A DNA stretch of 64,000 bases from Eucalyptus grandis (Eukaryota; Streptophyta; Magnoliopsida; Myrtales; Myrtaceae). Positions 44,894 to 56,691 of this stretch are shown here, one piece after another; position 1 is the stretch's first letter, and each line of letters begins with the position of its first letter. The stretch covers positions 8,580,199-8,644,198 of the forward strand of contig NC_052621.1 of NCBI RefSeq assembly GCF_016545825.1, read 5' to 3'. Both the position numbers and the translations under genes were made by a program. The notes under the pieces are model-generated. The model searched no databases. It was not told the origin of the DNA and saw only the letters and a program-made list of their open reading frames with translations.

Positions 44894-47800
44894 TTTGAGT
44901 AAAAATTATCTATATTAAATTGCCAATATGTCACCTACCGGTGATAGCCGAATCGCAACATTAGCAATTCTAGGTGAAAATCGATTGGAAGAGCTGCATC
45001 AAAACAATTGAAATTTTTATTACTATATTAAGATCAATAGATTTATGATTAAATCGGTAACTTTCCCTTGAAAACACAGGCCCGTTTGAAGCCAGAGTGG
45101 AATGGTCCATGGAGAGCTCACGACAAGCCACTTGAAGGATGAAGACGGCCCATGCGTGTATGGCATTGTCCTTCATCCGAAACGTGACCGCATCGAGCGG
45201 TGGGTGGTCCCGAAGAAGAACTGGCGCAAATGGTCTTGCTTTTTCGGAGTCGTTTCGAAGAAACTTACGATAGAATTTCTCAGTCGTATTAGTCAGCCGT
45301 CTTGACTTTTCTAATTCATCTCGACGGGCGTTCTTTCTCGGGTCGAAATTAGGGCGAATCCCACCGTTGATGAGGGGCGTTCGATGTGTCGTTTCATTAA
45401 TCTTTTTGGCCTTTTGGGATTGTCGCTAGCAGACGGTGGCGAAGGAGAAGGAAGACTCGCCCGTCGCATTCCGAAATAAGATAAGCGTGGCTCCCATATA
45501 GAAACCATCGTACGGAAAAAAGATTCTGGATGGGGAGGGGGAGGCGAAGATGCATGCACACGTCACATCGGATTTCGCATCGATCGATGCTTGCGCGTAA
45601 TTGACGGTTCCGCTGAAGAAATTTCTTACTAGAATGATTTGATGATTTTTCAATAGGGTATTTAGAAAAAGTTTTAATGAAATTTTTGGTAGGATTTCTC
45701 TCCGCGGCTAGCACTTCTCGTACAGCTTTGATTGAATTATAAGTTTCGTAGTCGATACGTAGGAAAATTAGTCCGAGCTGAACTTACTTGTCTAAAAAGA
45801 GGCGGAGGGGGAAACAGGGATGCCGTGACCTTCCCGGAAGTGAACCATTAAAATAAAATTAATGAATTTTTAAACGGAAAAGAAAATTTCTCCCACGAGA
45901 CAATCTTTCGAATTTAGCGTGAACTCTTCAAAGCTCTAATAATCACAACATGATACTCAATTCAACATATAATTTCATTAACTTACATTTTATAGCTGTT
46001 ACTAATTGATTATGATCGATTAAACGTTCAAGTAAATTCTAGAAATTTATTTTACTTGATTTAATGGATTTGTGGACTTGATCACGCTAAATTAATCTAA
46101 AACTTAAGTTGTAGTGATGTTGGACAAGGTCAAGGGTTGTCTATCATAGACTGTGAAAAGATGCTAACCCTAATCCCAACATGCACACACCTCATCACCT
46201 TGTGGTTACTGTGAACCACCAAGAAAAGATTAATGGAGTACTAAACAAACACTTTGTTCATACTCTCTCAAGTCTATACCAATCACAACTTTGGGTGTTA
46301 ATTTAATCAATTAAACATGCAACTTAAATTATTTTGGAGTCATCACTAATCTTTATAAGTCGATTATAAGAGTGTATGATTCATCTAGCGTATTTAAGTT
46401 TTCATATCCATTGAATATCTAGTTTGTATAAAATATACTTTCGTATCTTACTTGGGTGTCTAATTGACCCGTAATCGATTAGTGATGGCTCTAAAAGTTA
46501 ATATAAATTGAATGTTAAATTGAATATCAAGTTATGATTAATAAGACTTGAAAGGATTCGTGAATGGTTGTCTTGTAAGATTAAATGTGAATGGTTGTCT
46601 TATAAGACGAATTTCTTCTTCTCTTTTTTTTTTTTTTTTTTTTTCTCTCATTTAGTAGTCCATTAGCTTTCTCTTGTGATGCAGCTCCGAGAATGTTACG
46701 GCAAGAGCCATGAGATGAAGTCATGGTAAACAGACATATATGGGACTGCCTAGTGGTCCATGCATGCATGAATGTGCTCGCTTGCGTTGTGATAAGACAT
46801 TTCACTTCGTAAATTAATCATTAATAGAAGCGGTATGCACAATTGAAATATGTAAGAAAATGGACTTTCGTTCTCTAAATGCATTTGTTTCCTTTTTCAG
46901 CAAATGATAACACTCACGAGCGTCTAGCTCAAATGCGTCAAAGTATGACTCCATTGGACTTCCTGTGAGAAGGGTTAAGGTGTAGGGTTGTTCTTTAGTA
47001 TTTGATTTCCGACCTAATAAAATAGTGGTCAAAATACAAATGCATGCCACAAACTTCGAAGGAATTCAACATGGATCCCACATTTTTTTGAGTCATTTGA
47101 GATCTTAGTTGTCTCTTCCTTTCTAAAATGCCTTGACTATAATCTTTAGAGGGCATTGTTACATTTTTCGATCTGAAAACCATGTAAACTAAGTCTATTT
47201 CAACCTTTGATCATGTGAGCCTCACGATGAAACTATTGTAATTCACCGATGAAGTCGACATTGGTCTTTGTGATTTTATCGACCATATTTTAAGTTGCTG
47301 CATGCAACTCGTGCGTTGATGGAGCCTTCTAATTCCCAAGGGGGCGCGGAGATCTTGGCCAACTTATTTTATCTAAATTTGGGCCAAAACTAGTTCGTAT
47401 CACCACTTCCTTTTTAGGACTTCCAACAAAGTAGTCGGTCCAAAATTCTGACGGCACAACAATCCAATGCATTACTCGTGTATAGTTTCGAAAATCGAAG
47501 GTGGTTGATTTTTAGTTTTTTGCATGGTTCACGTTGCATGGGAAGCACGTGGTTCACCTGTCCGGAATTCGAATATATATATTCTAATTAGACATTACTC
47601 CCATAAAAATCAAAGGTCTCGTATCGTTTAATCGAGAAAATCCAATATTTCAGTCGTGGATCTTAAAAGTGGGAATGATATTTGATATGTGAGTGCAAAA
47701 CCATGTTTTTTTTTTTTCTCGTAATTATCCAAAGATTAAATCCTTTAAGGAAGAAGACTACATTATGTAAGGCCCATTAAAATCCTTTACTCAAGTGATG

Positions 47801-48184
47801 TAAAATAAAACTTTAATTCATATTTGCCGCCATCCATCAGAGTCGCCCGTCCAAGATAAGTGTTTTGTCAGAGACTTGACACCTTTAATATCATCTCATA
47901 ATTGCTTATTGGACTAAAAATGTTAATGACTTCGATCCATGTGGATCATCACCACATAAAGTGTTCTCCATTTACGGTGGATCGTAAATCACTCAACAAA
48001 ACCTTTTATGTTTGATGCGAAATTTGCTATGTGACGATACTCCTCCAACTGTATTGAAAAATGGACCGAAATTGAAGAACGAGGAGCCATATCTATGAAA
48101 TAAGGCGCATGAAGGTTATGCAATCCTAATCAAGAAAAGATAAACTATTAAATGACATATCTCTACATGAATATAAGATGTAGG
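44894..48184. other. Gene-poor part of block X copy 2
   Basis: Same content as 8866-13316 in copy 1 minus the solo LTR; ATAAG at 46792-46796 is its empty site. No recognised gene. A poly-T tract near 46624-46644 is longer than in copy 1, and a short unique segment near 47822-47870 is not found in copy 1. Confidence 0.6.
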
Positions 48185-48191
48185 AAATATT

Positions 48192-48423
48192 TACCAACCC
48201 GTAGGCAGCGCAGCGCAGTTGATTAAGTTCACTCATTTCAACGCATGGAAATCGAGAGTTCGAAACCCTGCATTATTAGTAATTTAAGTAGGGGGGCTTA
48301 GCGATGGGTTGTTGGGCTAGCTCTCCCCGAGGTATAGGTGCTATAGGTACTCCATTGCGGAGGCCCTAAGACCCCGAATTGGTGTAAGCCGACAAGGGCA
48401 TGCTCCGGTGGATCTTTGGTCAT

Positions 48424-48471
<48 letters not shown>
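48192..48471 (+). mobile_element. tRNA-derived SINE
   Basis: About 280 bp, flanked by AAATATT (48185-48191 and 48472-48478), with the empty site in copy 1 at 13317-13323. The head has RNA polymerase III promoter boxes: an A-box-like AGCGCAGTTGAT near 48212-48223 and a B-box-like GAGTTCGAAACCC at 48256-48268, spaced as in tRNA genes. A GC-richer tRNA-unrelated body follows, and it ends in an (AT)n tract with short A runs. SINEs depend on LINE enzymes to move. Confidence 0.85.
48427..48467. repeat. (AT)n microsatellite, SINE tail
   Basis: About 20 AT units at the SINE 3' end; probably grew from the tail after insertion. Confidence 0.93.
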
Positions 48472-48472
<1 letters not shown>

Positions 48473-48636
48473 AATATTAGAAAATTTAATACTCAAGCAA
48501 TTTGGAATATCATTGTTACCGCTAATTGATATATCTCTCTCAATGTGTATGAATGTATGTATGCACCTAAATAAATTGTCTAACTATATCTTCTACGATT
48601 TTATTTCTTTTTCTTCCTCTTTTCAATCTTTGTTAT

Positions 48637-51127
48637 TGTTGACACCTAATTTAGATTCAATTTTTAGAAAATAAAAGATTAGAGGGAAATTTGAAAAGAA
48701 ATTTAGAATTCAAAATAATTCAACAGCCGAATTTTGGAGCCATTTCTTTGTTGGAGAAGTTGAGCGAAAATCTTCACCGGCGAGAGGTTGAGCAAAATCT
48801 CCACCGGCGAAACAAACTCGAATTTTCGCTTTATAAATAGAGGGTTCTTCTTCACCTTTGGGGGAGCGAAGGTTACTTTTCGTCAAAAAATTGAAAAGTG
48901 AAGAAAATAAAAAAGAGGAGAAAGAGAGAGTACGAAAGCAGAGGAGAGTGTGCGGCTGCAGAGGGAAAAAGTGAAAAGGAAAGGAAAAGCCAAAGTAGAG
49001 GGGAAGAAGTGATGGGACATTTACTGTTCATCTTCTTCCCCACATTTGCTGCCCAATCGTGAGTTTCTTCTTCACCCGCGCTGCGCTCGCATCGCCGGTC
49101 TCCACCAGCCATCGTCGCGCCGACTCACGACGACCCAAGCGCCGACGCCCAGCGACACCACCGCGCTTCTGCAACCCGCGACACTGCCGATTCCGAACCG
49201 GCCCACACCTCCGCTGTTGCTGCGTCCGCGACCACCCGGTGCCTGACGCCCGACGACCGCACCTCTGCACCAGCGAGCTCGTCCCGACGCCTGCTGCAAC
49301 GACCACTGCCGCAAGTCTCCTCCCGTGACGCCAGCCTGCAGCGCCGACGTCCTCCCCCGCTTTCCGTCTGCCGCCGGTGATAGCTCCGCCATTGCTCCCT
49401 ATCCCGAGCCACCATCGCCGCGACGACCCGACGCTGCGCCCTCCTCCGAACCGACGCCTGTGACCTGCCGTGATCTGCAGTGCCCATTACCGCACGCCTG
49501 CCCCTTTGCAGGTTGCCGTGCTGCCCTCCGACCCAGCCGCCGGATTTCTCGCCGTGCTGCCCTCCGGGCGACACCCGACGCCACCGCCTCGAGCTCCTGC
49601 TGCCGCCGCTCCTAATCCGAGCCTGCTGCCGTGCTCTTGACCTACCTGTTGCCTCCCTGTTTCTGTTGCAGGGCCTTAGGTAGTTTATTTTTTTATATTT
49701 ATTTCATGATACGTTAGCTTATTTTTTAAGTCTCATTATTTGAATTGTAGTATTGTATGTTAATTATTTGTATTGTTTAGACATTATCCTTAAGGCTTTA
49801 TCCAAGATTTTTGTAATAATTAGTTTGATCCGAGAGACATCGTATCATTCTTTTAATTACATTAATTTTGGACTTCTTGATGAAATTTTAATTGTTAAAT
49901 CACAATAATTATTTAATTTGGTCCGTAAGACTTCGACTAGATTATTTAATTATTTTGAGTTGTTGTGATGATTTGGGTTAAAATAATTGTTAATTTAACC
50001 TGTGAGACGACAGGTTATTTTTTCAATTATTTTGATCCTTTATTTAGTGGCTATATTAATTGTTTAGATTTAACCCTAATTTAATCATTATTCAACCTAA
50101 AAAAAACTAAAAAAGAAACTAAAAATCAAAATATTTAAAAATTGCATAAGCATATAGGACATTAGGTTTAATATAATAGACACGTAGTTTAATTAATCAA
50201 ATTTTTAGGATTATATTTCTAGGATTGCAATTTTAGATAATATTTTTAGGACTGCATTTTTAGATATTTTAAAAGAAATAAGTTAGGATTAGACTTAAAT
50301 AGCCTTTTTTAGAGTCTTAGATATAATTGGCACATTTTCATATTCTCGTTAAAAACAAAAAAATAGTTTTCTAAGACGGAATAGGGTTTAAGTCAAATTA
50401 ATCCCAAAAATGGATTAGAAAATTACTTTAGATAGCTTGAGTAGGGTTTTTATTAGTTTTGAATTTCAATAAAAAAATACGAAAATACAAAATTTAGGTG
50501 CATGTTAATTAGTTGCATAATATGATCATTTAATTAGAATTTATTAGTAAAGTTAGGTCATAAGGTGCATAATAACTAGTTCGCATAATAGACCCATTTA
50601 ATTAGAATTTCCACATTAATAAGATTAAGTCATTTAGTATTAAAATGCATTTTATAAAAGAATTCTAATTTTTAAGAAAATCCAAAAAAAAATGACAGCT
50701 TGCTTTATGTGATGCAGTTTATTTTTACTTGAATATTTTAAATAATGGATGAGCACCCGTGTGGTCACCACATTTGCATGATAGTAACTTAAGTTAAAAT
50801 AAATCACCGCTTGCAAAAACATTTTGAAAAATTAAGAAGAAATGGTACCGAAAGGGCATTAGAAAAATTCTAGTATAACCAAATCCCCGTACTTGGGCCT
50901 CTGTTCGTATGAGTAAAATAAATCTCCCTTTATTTTACTTAGGTGTCTAATCGACCTACCATAAACCGATTAGTGGCGACTCCTAATTAGTAACATCTTG
51001 AATGTTAAATGTTTGAATCTTAAGTCGCGAATTGGTATGGGCTTGGGAGAGCCGAGCTAAGTTTAAAAGCTTAGTAGTCCATTAACCTAGTTTTAGGTGG
51101 TGAACCCGAAAAAACTAGGTCGCGACA
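48637..51127 (+). mobile_element. 2.49-kb solo LTR with GC-rich transcribed-like segment
   Basis: Begins TGTTGACACC and ends GGTCGCGACA. Flanks are GTTAT (48632-48636) and GTTAC (51128-51132), a duplication with one change; copy 1 has the empty site near 13487-13491. A TATAAATA box at about 48832 precedes a purine-rich leader and a C-rich block (about 49040-49680) open in several frames with Pro/Arg-rich translations. The AT-rich remainder matches the LTR at 1-1266. No gag or pol inside. Confidence 0.75.
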
Positions 51128-52194
51128 GTTACTTATTAAATCGTATTTTTGAATAAATTCTCTTTTTGCACACATTTTTAATATAAAAAAGTAGTCATGT
51201 CAGTAATCACGCCCGCATGATTAATTATGTCGATGATGAAGTTTCATGATTCCACAAAATCAAGAAGACAAGAGACATTATTCTCCAGATTAGTCTGAAT
51301 TGCATTGGTTGGAAAAGTCGTGAACTTCCTCCGAAGATTGTCCACTGCGATGTTGCAAGTGGCTGCGTCGTTCTACGAGCATTTTATGCGGCCTTTTAAT
51401 TTCTTTCCCAATCAAATCAAAAGAGAATTCATCTGAAGTTTCATGGCGAGACGGCTTCTAAAATTCTCAACCACCAGTCTTGTTCATTGGAAGGAATGCA
51501 GGTCACACGTAGAGCCAGTCAACTATTTTGACCCCTATATAAGAGTCCCTGGATGGAAACCTTATCAGTATCCTGATCCAAAAAAGGGTGCAAAATATGG
51601 TCTAGATTCAAGCACTGGCGCTCAAAATCTTGGTTGAAGAAAGACGGCATAGACAAATTTGTGCGAAAAAACCTAACTTCAAGAAGTGAGACGGCAAAAT
51701 TTTCATCAAAAATAAAAAATTATAACATATTTCTAGAAATTATGTCGAGCAATCCAAGAGCGACAACTCTAGCTAACTTGATCCCCAATCCGGCAATGAA
51801 CGCATGACGGGTTGTGTCGAAGACAAGTAATAGTCGAAGACAATCTAGCAACATTGAAGAACCTTATCGCTCTCACAATCAGAGATCCACAACTTGCAAA
51901 ACACGATGTACGACCTCGACTAGGATTATTTTCCAAACATAAGGACAAGACATATATGCCTTGAACGATTCAAGTGGTGGAAAAGTACACGGGCGGATCG
52001 GGGCGGGTCTAAAACAAACTTTTGTCACGTTTATTCTTGAATTTTCCCAGGCCTTTGAAGTATCTTTGTACACGTAATGTTACGGTCATGCAAAGCCAAA
52101 TTCAATGAGAGTTTTGCTTCGTAAAATTACACGAAGACAAGTCTTGTCCCCCCGTCTTCTTTCCTCCTCTCTTCGCATTTCCCACTTCGTTTTC

Positions 52195-52200
52195 ACGTGC
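52195..52200 (+). promoter_or_regulatory. G-box upstream of LOX-B
   Basis: CACGTG 80 bases upstream of the TATA box. The aligned bases before LOX-A read CACGCG (28401-28406), so this G-box is not the one at 28297. Confidence 0.45.
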
Positions 52201-52279
52201 CATGTACACGCATTTAGGGCAAAATAAAGCCCAAAACAATGCTACAGCACATGCCACAGTTTTCTTCCTCCTCTCCCTC

Positions 52280-52286
52280 TATAAAA
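52280..52286 (+). promoter_or_regulatory. TATA box of LOX-B
   Basis: TATAAAA in the same 'ctccctctataaaa' context as LOX-A. Confidence 0.72.
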
Positions 52287-52427
52287 ACCCCTAGACCAAC
52301 TCTCCAAAATCCCATCAACCCAAAGTCCCCAATAACCATTGTTTTGAGCCATTGTTGTCTTCACCAACTTTTTACTTCACATCTCTCCTTCAAGAACACA
52401 GCAAAAAAGATCATCACTGCCATCATC

Positions 52428-55005
52428 ATGTTGAAGCCACAGCTTCATCAATCCCAATTTGCCTCCCCAACCTTGTTCCCTTAAGCAAGCCATTTAGCCA
52501 AGGCAATGGCAGGATCGTTGGTTTTCGGGTACGATCCACGCCTGTGCTCCAAAAGAGCCGTAGAAGCGCTAAAGTAGGGCTTGTCTCGCGCAAGATCAGT
52601 GCGACAATGAGCCCAATCACTACCGAGAAGTTGCTGTCAGTTAAAGTGGTAGTGACTCTGAAAGAGAGCCCCGGTGGTTTGCTCTCGAAAATCGGGATAA
52701 AGGGAGGGGTCGATCTCCTCTTGGAGCTTGTTAGTGCTGAGCTTGACCCCAGTAAGTATTGAGCAGTCAGTTTTAACCTTGAATTTGTTAACTCATATTG
52801 TAATAGAAAGTAAGGGCAGAAATAGGATGACTTTGATCGAAATGTTTTACGATGTTCATAATTTGACTTTTATTTGAAGTGAAACATATGATATTCTTAA
52901 AATTACAAAACTTGTGATATTTGTATCATATATGAATTGAGGGTGAGGGTGGCGGAGAGATGGTCCTAACCTGCACTAATTGGGGAGAATCTTGGACAAG
53001 AAGGGAACAACATTGCCTGGATGTAACTTTGCGAAATGGATCGAACATCGTACATGTTCTAAGTGCGTTACTCTACAGTAGTCCTCGAAGATGAAAGAAA
53101 TCCAAAAACAGCGGCCGAGTGTCTATACTCAAGACGAAAGTAGTTTCTCATAAGAGAACACTATCTTGCCGAAGAAATATTCAGCTCCAAGCCTCCGATT
53201 CGCCGAGCTTTCATTAGATTCGCCCCATTTGCTGTCATGGCTTTAATTTCAGCTCCCTCACAGTTAATTGGTTCCACTTATGATGCTAAAACAGTTAATA
53301 CACTCCTGATTTTTTGAACTTTGTTGACAGAGACGGGACAAGAGAAGGGTACAATCAAAGGGTACACGCGCAAGAAGAGCCAGAACGCGGAGGAGGCAAC
53401 GTATGAGTGTGAGTTCGAGGTCGGAGAGGGGTTCGGGGAGGTCGGGGCGATTTTTGTGGAGAACGAGAACCGCAAGGAGATATACCTCAAGGACATCATC
53501 CTCGACGGGTTCGCAGGTGATCCTCTCAGCATCACCTGCAACTCGTGGGTTGAGTCCAAGTTCGATAACCCGCAAAAGAGGGTCTTCTTCACCAATAAGG
53601 TGAGATCACAAATAGAGCTGCATAGCTTCCTATTTAGGGTTTTTTTCTCATTTTTCAGGAGGTTCTTACATATATATAAATATATCAAGACCATTTTAGG
53701 ATCATGGCTTGAAAATGAAGGTTCTTTTTTCTTTTTCTTTTTTCCTTCACAAGACTTAGGTGCATATAAAGACCACTTTAGTACAACTCTTTGATGATGT
53801 ATATATTTAAATTTTGAGGCTTCATGGTTTTCATTTTCAATGTTGCTGACGCTTGTGGTGGGCAGTGCTATTTACCGAAGGAAACGCCGAGCGGGCTGAG
53901 GAGGCTGAGAGAGGAGGAGCTGGCGATCCTGCGAGGGAACGGTCAAGACGAGAGAAAGTCGCACGAGAGGATATACGATTACGATGTGTACAATGACCTC
54001 GGGAATCCCGACAGCGGCGTGGATAAGAAGAGGCCAGTGCTCGGTGGAAAAGAGCTTCCGTACCCCAGACGATGCCGGACCGGGCGCCCTCGGTGCGATA
54101 CCGGTGAGTTATCCCTTTAGAATAATGACTTACACAATATATTTTAGATTATTGGTGGCGCAGAGAGCTTGTAGATTATATTTTTTAGCCGAAAGGCCAT
54201 ATGTGTGACTTGAATAGAGCTTTTTCTTTGGAGGGAAATGCGCTCCAAACTAGTAAGTCCAAAGGTATGTTTATTTGTCTCTTCTGATTACTTCGTCAGA
54301 AGATGACGTGGCGAATACCAATTTGAATATTCTTTATCGAGAGAGGGGGAGGGAGGGACCCTGAGATTGAGAGTGCTGGACCCTTTTTCCAAGTGGAAAT
54401 TGCAACTTTTGTATTCTTCTTTCGTGAAATTATAGTCCCAGAAATATCAGCCATTCATAATTCCATATCCTTTTAGCATGCATTTTTGGCTATCACCAAA
54501 TATATTTTAATGTAATGTGGAAACTATCCTAGCTAGTATATCAATGATTATAATTATGCGTTTCTTCGGATAATAAATTACAAGCTCGGTATTATGTTAG
54601 CTAGTGTTAAATCCAAAACATTCGTTGATTTTTGTTTTTTCATCCTAACGAACAAATTAAACATTCACATATAATATAAAACAGATCCGCAATCGGAATC
54701 GAGGAGTGGAAGCACATACGTGCCTCGAGATGAACAGTTCTCGCCGATAAAGAACTTGACGTTCTCCGCGAAGACTGTGTACTCGGTGGTGCATGCACTG
54801 GCGCAGTCGCTAGATACGGTGATAGTCGACTCCGACCTAGGGTTCCCCTACTTCTCCGCCATCGACGATCTGTTCAACGAAGGTGTCAACTTGCCCCCGT
54901 TGCAGAAGCAAGGCTTCCTCAAGGACCTCTTGCCCCGGCTCGTCAAAACCGTCGCCGATGCCTCCCAAGATGTCTTGCGCTTCGAAACCCCTGAAACCAT
55001 GATCC
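52428..55005 (+). pseudogene. LOX-B: second plastid 13-lipoxygenase, exons 1-4, likely disabled
   Basis: Tandem paralogue of LOX-A. Exons: 52428-52751, 53331-53599, 53866-54103, 54685-55005. Exons 2-4 have exactly the lengths of LOX-A (269, 238, 321), stay open and keep GT-AG borders; they encode the rest of the PLAT domain and the start of the catalytic domain ([14 protein letters not shown]). Exon 1 is 28 bases shorter. One C is missing from a C-run near 52478, giving TAA at 52482 after 18 codons, and nine codons are missing near 52711 (the LOX-A segment [11 protein letters not shown]). The first in-frame ATG after the shift is at 52607 and would skip most of the transit peptide. A SIRE-type element sits in intron 4. 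Exons 5-9, with every iron ligand, are beyond the window. A reading error in the C-run is possible. Confidence 0.88.
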
Positions 55006-55307
55006 GTAAGAAAACTCTCTTTCCCTCTCCCTCTCTCTTTAATTGAGTTCTATGTCCTCATTCAAGTATGTGTTGGACAGCCATCGTCCGTAAATTTCTA
55101 CTGTATGCTCGATTCAATGCGCTTAGTGAAAGGAAACTAACAAGTGATCAAGTAGACATAATCTATTCGGAGAAAGTAACATGACCATCGCTCATTCTTT
55201 CTTCAGGAAAATGTATTATTAGTCAATCATAGGACAAAAAATTTATGTATTATTTAGAATATATCTCCAAGACTTTTTTTATGCATAATAATTAAACGCA
55301 TTTTTCC

Positions 55308-56244
55308 TGATATTGCTAGTATGAGTACCTAGAGGGGGGTGAATAGGTGCCTAAACAATTTATCGATATACGGAAGTGATTCTTAACATATGATAGAAAG
55401 TAAATTCTCTCTTAATTAACAAAATGAAATACGATTGAGGTAGAGAGAGTGAGGAAGAGAAAATTGAACACAGGATTTATAGTGGTTCGGCTTATTCCAA
55501 GCCTACGTCCACTCTTCCGCACCGACAGCCCCACCTACTGGATTTCACTATGATCAAAAGAGAAGTTACAAAGACAGCCTTTGCCTTGATTCCACAAAGT
55601 GTAGATGTTTTACCACACCTCCTCAAGATCTCTCACAAATATAGACTCTCTTTTTGTATACAAGTATTCGCTCAAAGGATTTATCTAAACAAATAGGAGC
55701 TTCGTACTTTGGAATTCTTCTATCGCGCACACCTCGAATAACTAAGAACGTCTTCCTTATATACTCCTTTATGCCATCATACCCGTTGGCACTTACCAAA
55801 GGAATTCCTCCAATCTACCCGTTGGACAGAATCAATTAGGAAGATTGTTCGAGCTATTAAAGGAACGAGTTGATAGCCCATCAATCCTGTTCGCCCATAC
55901 AATCAGGATCTCGGTTTCCATAAGTAGAACATTCCAATAATATTTAGACAATCATCGAATCTTCAGTCATTGAATCAATCTTGATCAATCAAAGGATTCT
56001 GATACGTCTTCTCCAACCACGAGATCTTCTCCGCATGATAAGGTTAAATCCCGAACAAAACATCCAGCCTCGGATAACCTTTCTTCAACGGATTAGAGAA
56101 TGTCAATGAGGATAGACTTTGAGTCTTGAGTCTGGCTGTCCTGGAAGTCTTCGTACTTTAACTAACAGAGTCTGCAGACCTTCAGACTAGACTGATGGAA
56201 ATATTTTGTCAACTTCAAAACACTTTATGAAAATTTCTCCAACA
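55308..56244 (-). repeat. SIRE-type 3' LTR
   Basis: 937 bp; on the minus strand it starts TGTTGGAGAAATTTTC and ends GCAATATCA. Very similar to 63251-64000, with a few substitutions and 1-3-base indels, implying a young insertion. Confidence 0.92.
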
Positions 56245-56260
56245 ATCTCCCCCTTTTTGA
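56245..56260 (-). other. SIRE-type polypurine tract
   Basis: Minus strand reads TCAAAAAGGGGGAGAT next to the 3' LTR. Confidence 0.82.
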
Positions 56261-56691
56261 TGGTGACAAAACCTTCTTGCAGATTTGGATAACTTTGACT
56301 CCGCAAAACATTTCTCAAACACATATGCATATCTTATAGAGATGAATGGCTAAAAGATTAACACTAGAATCTGCAACCACAGAAAATAGGTTAGTCTAGA
56401 ATATAATAAAACCATCCATAAGATATCAATACTTGTTAATAGAAGCAGTCAAGTCCAAGTCTAGTTCAGTTCTCATCCAGACACAAAACAAAGTCAAAGT
56501 TTGTCAAAAACAGTTAAACAACAACACAATCCAACAAACAGCTTAAAAATGATAAAGTTTTTGATCAAATCATGCATCTCTCCCCTTTTTGTCATCATTT
56601 AAAAAGGATGAGATGAAGTTTTGGGAATGTGGACAAGCTGGAAATCTTTCATAGACTCGAACAATGCCTTCCAGCCTTTTAAAGTCTTCCT

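Larger units (their letters stand above)
37149..51634. repeat. Block X, copy 2
   Basis: Collinear with 1267-13949. Carries three insertions of its own: Copia-2 (39241-44888), a SINE (48192-48471) and a 2.49-kb LTR (48637-51127). It lacks the two insertions of copy 1. Its right end abuts the LOX-B promoter region directly, whereas copy 1 abuts truncated Copia-3. Confidence 0.85.
51635..52427 (+). promoter_or_regulatory. LOX-B upstream region
   Basis: Diverged homologue of 27873-28569, clearly less similar than the block X copies are to each other. Contains a G-box, a TATA box and a leader that ends with ATCATG like LOX-A. No other gene. Confidence 0.65.

Noticed and set aside
48201..48275. 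tRNA gene
   Set aside because: A- and B-box-like motifs exist, but no cloverleaf or 3' acceptor; flanking duplication and tail identify a SINE.
49046..49683. Several Pro/Arg-rich ORFs on both strands
   Set aside because: Lie inside a 2.49-kb LTR and are explained by C-rich composition; no domain recognised.
52352..52427. Upstream start that would restore the LOX-B frame
   Set aside because: The first codon is TTG; no in-frame ATG exists upstream, so it is an unlikely translation start.
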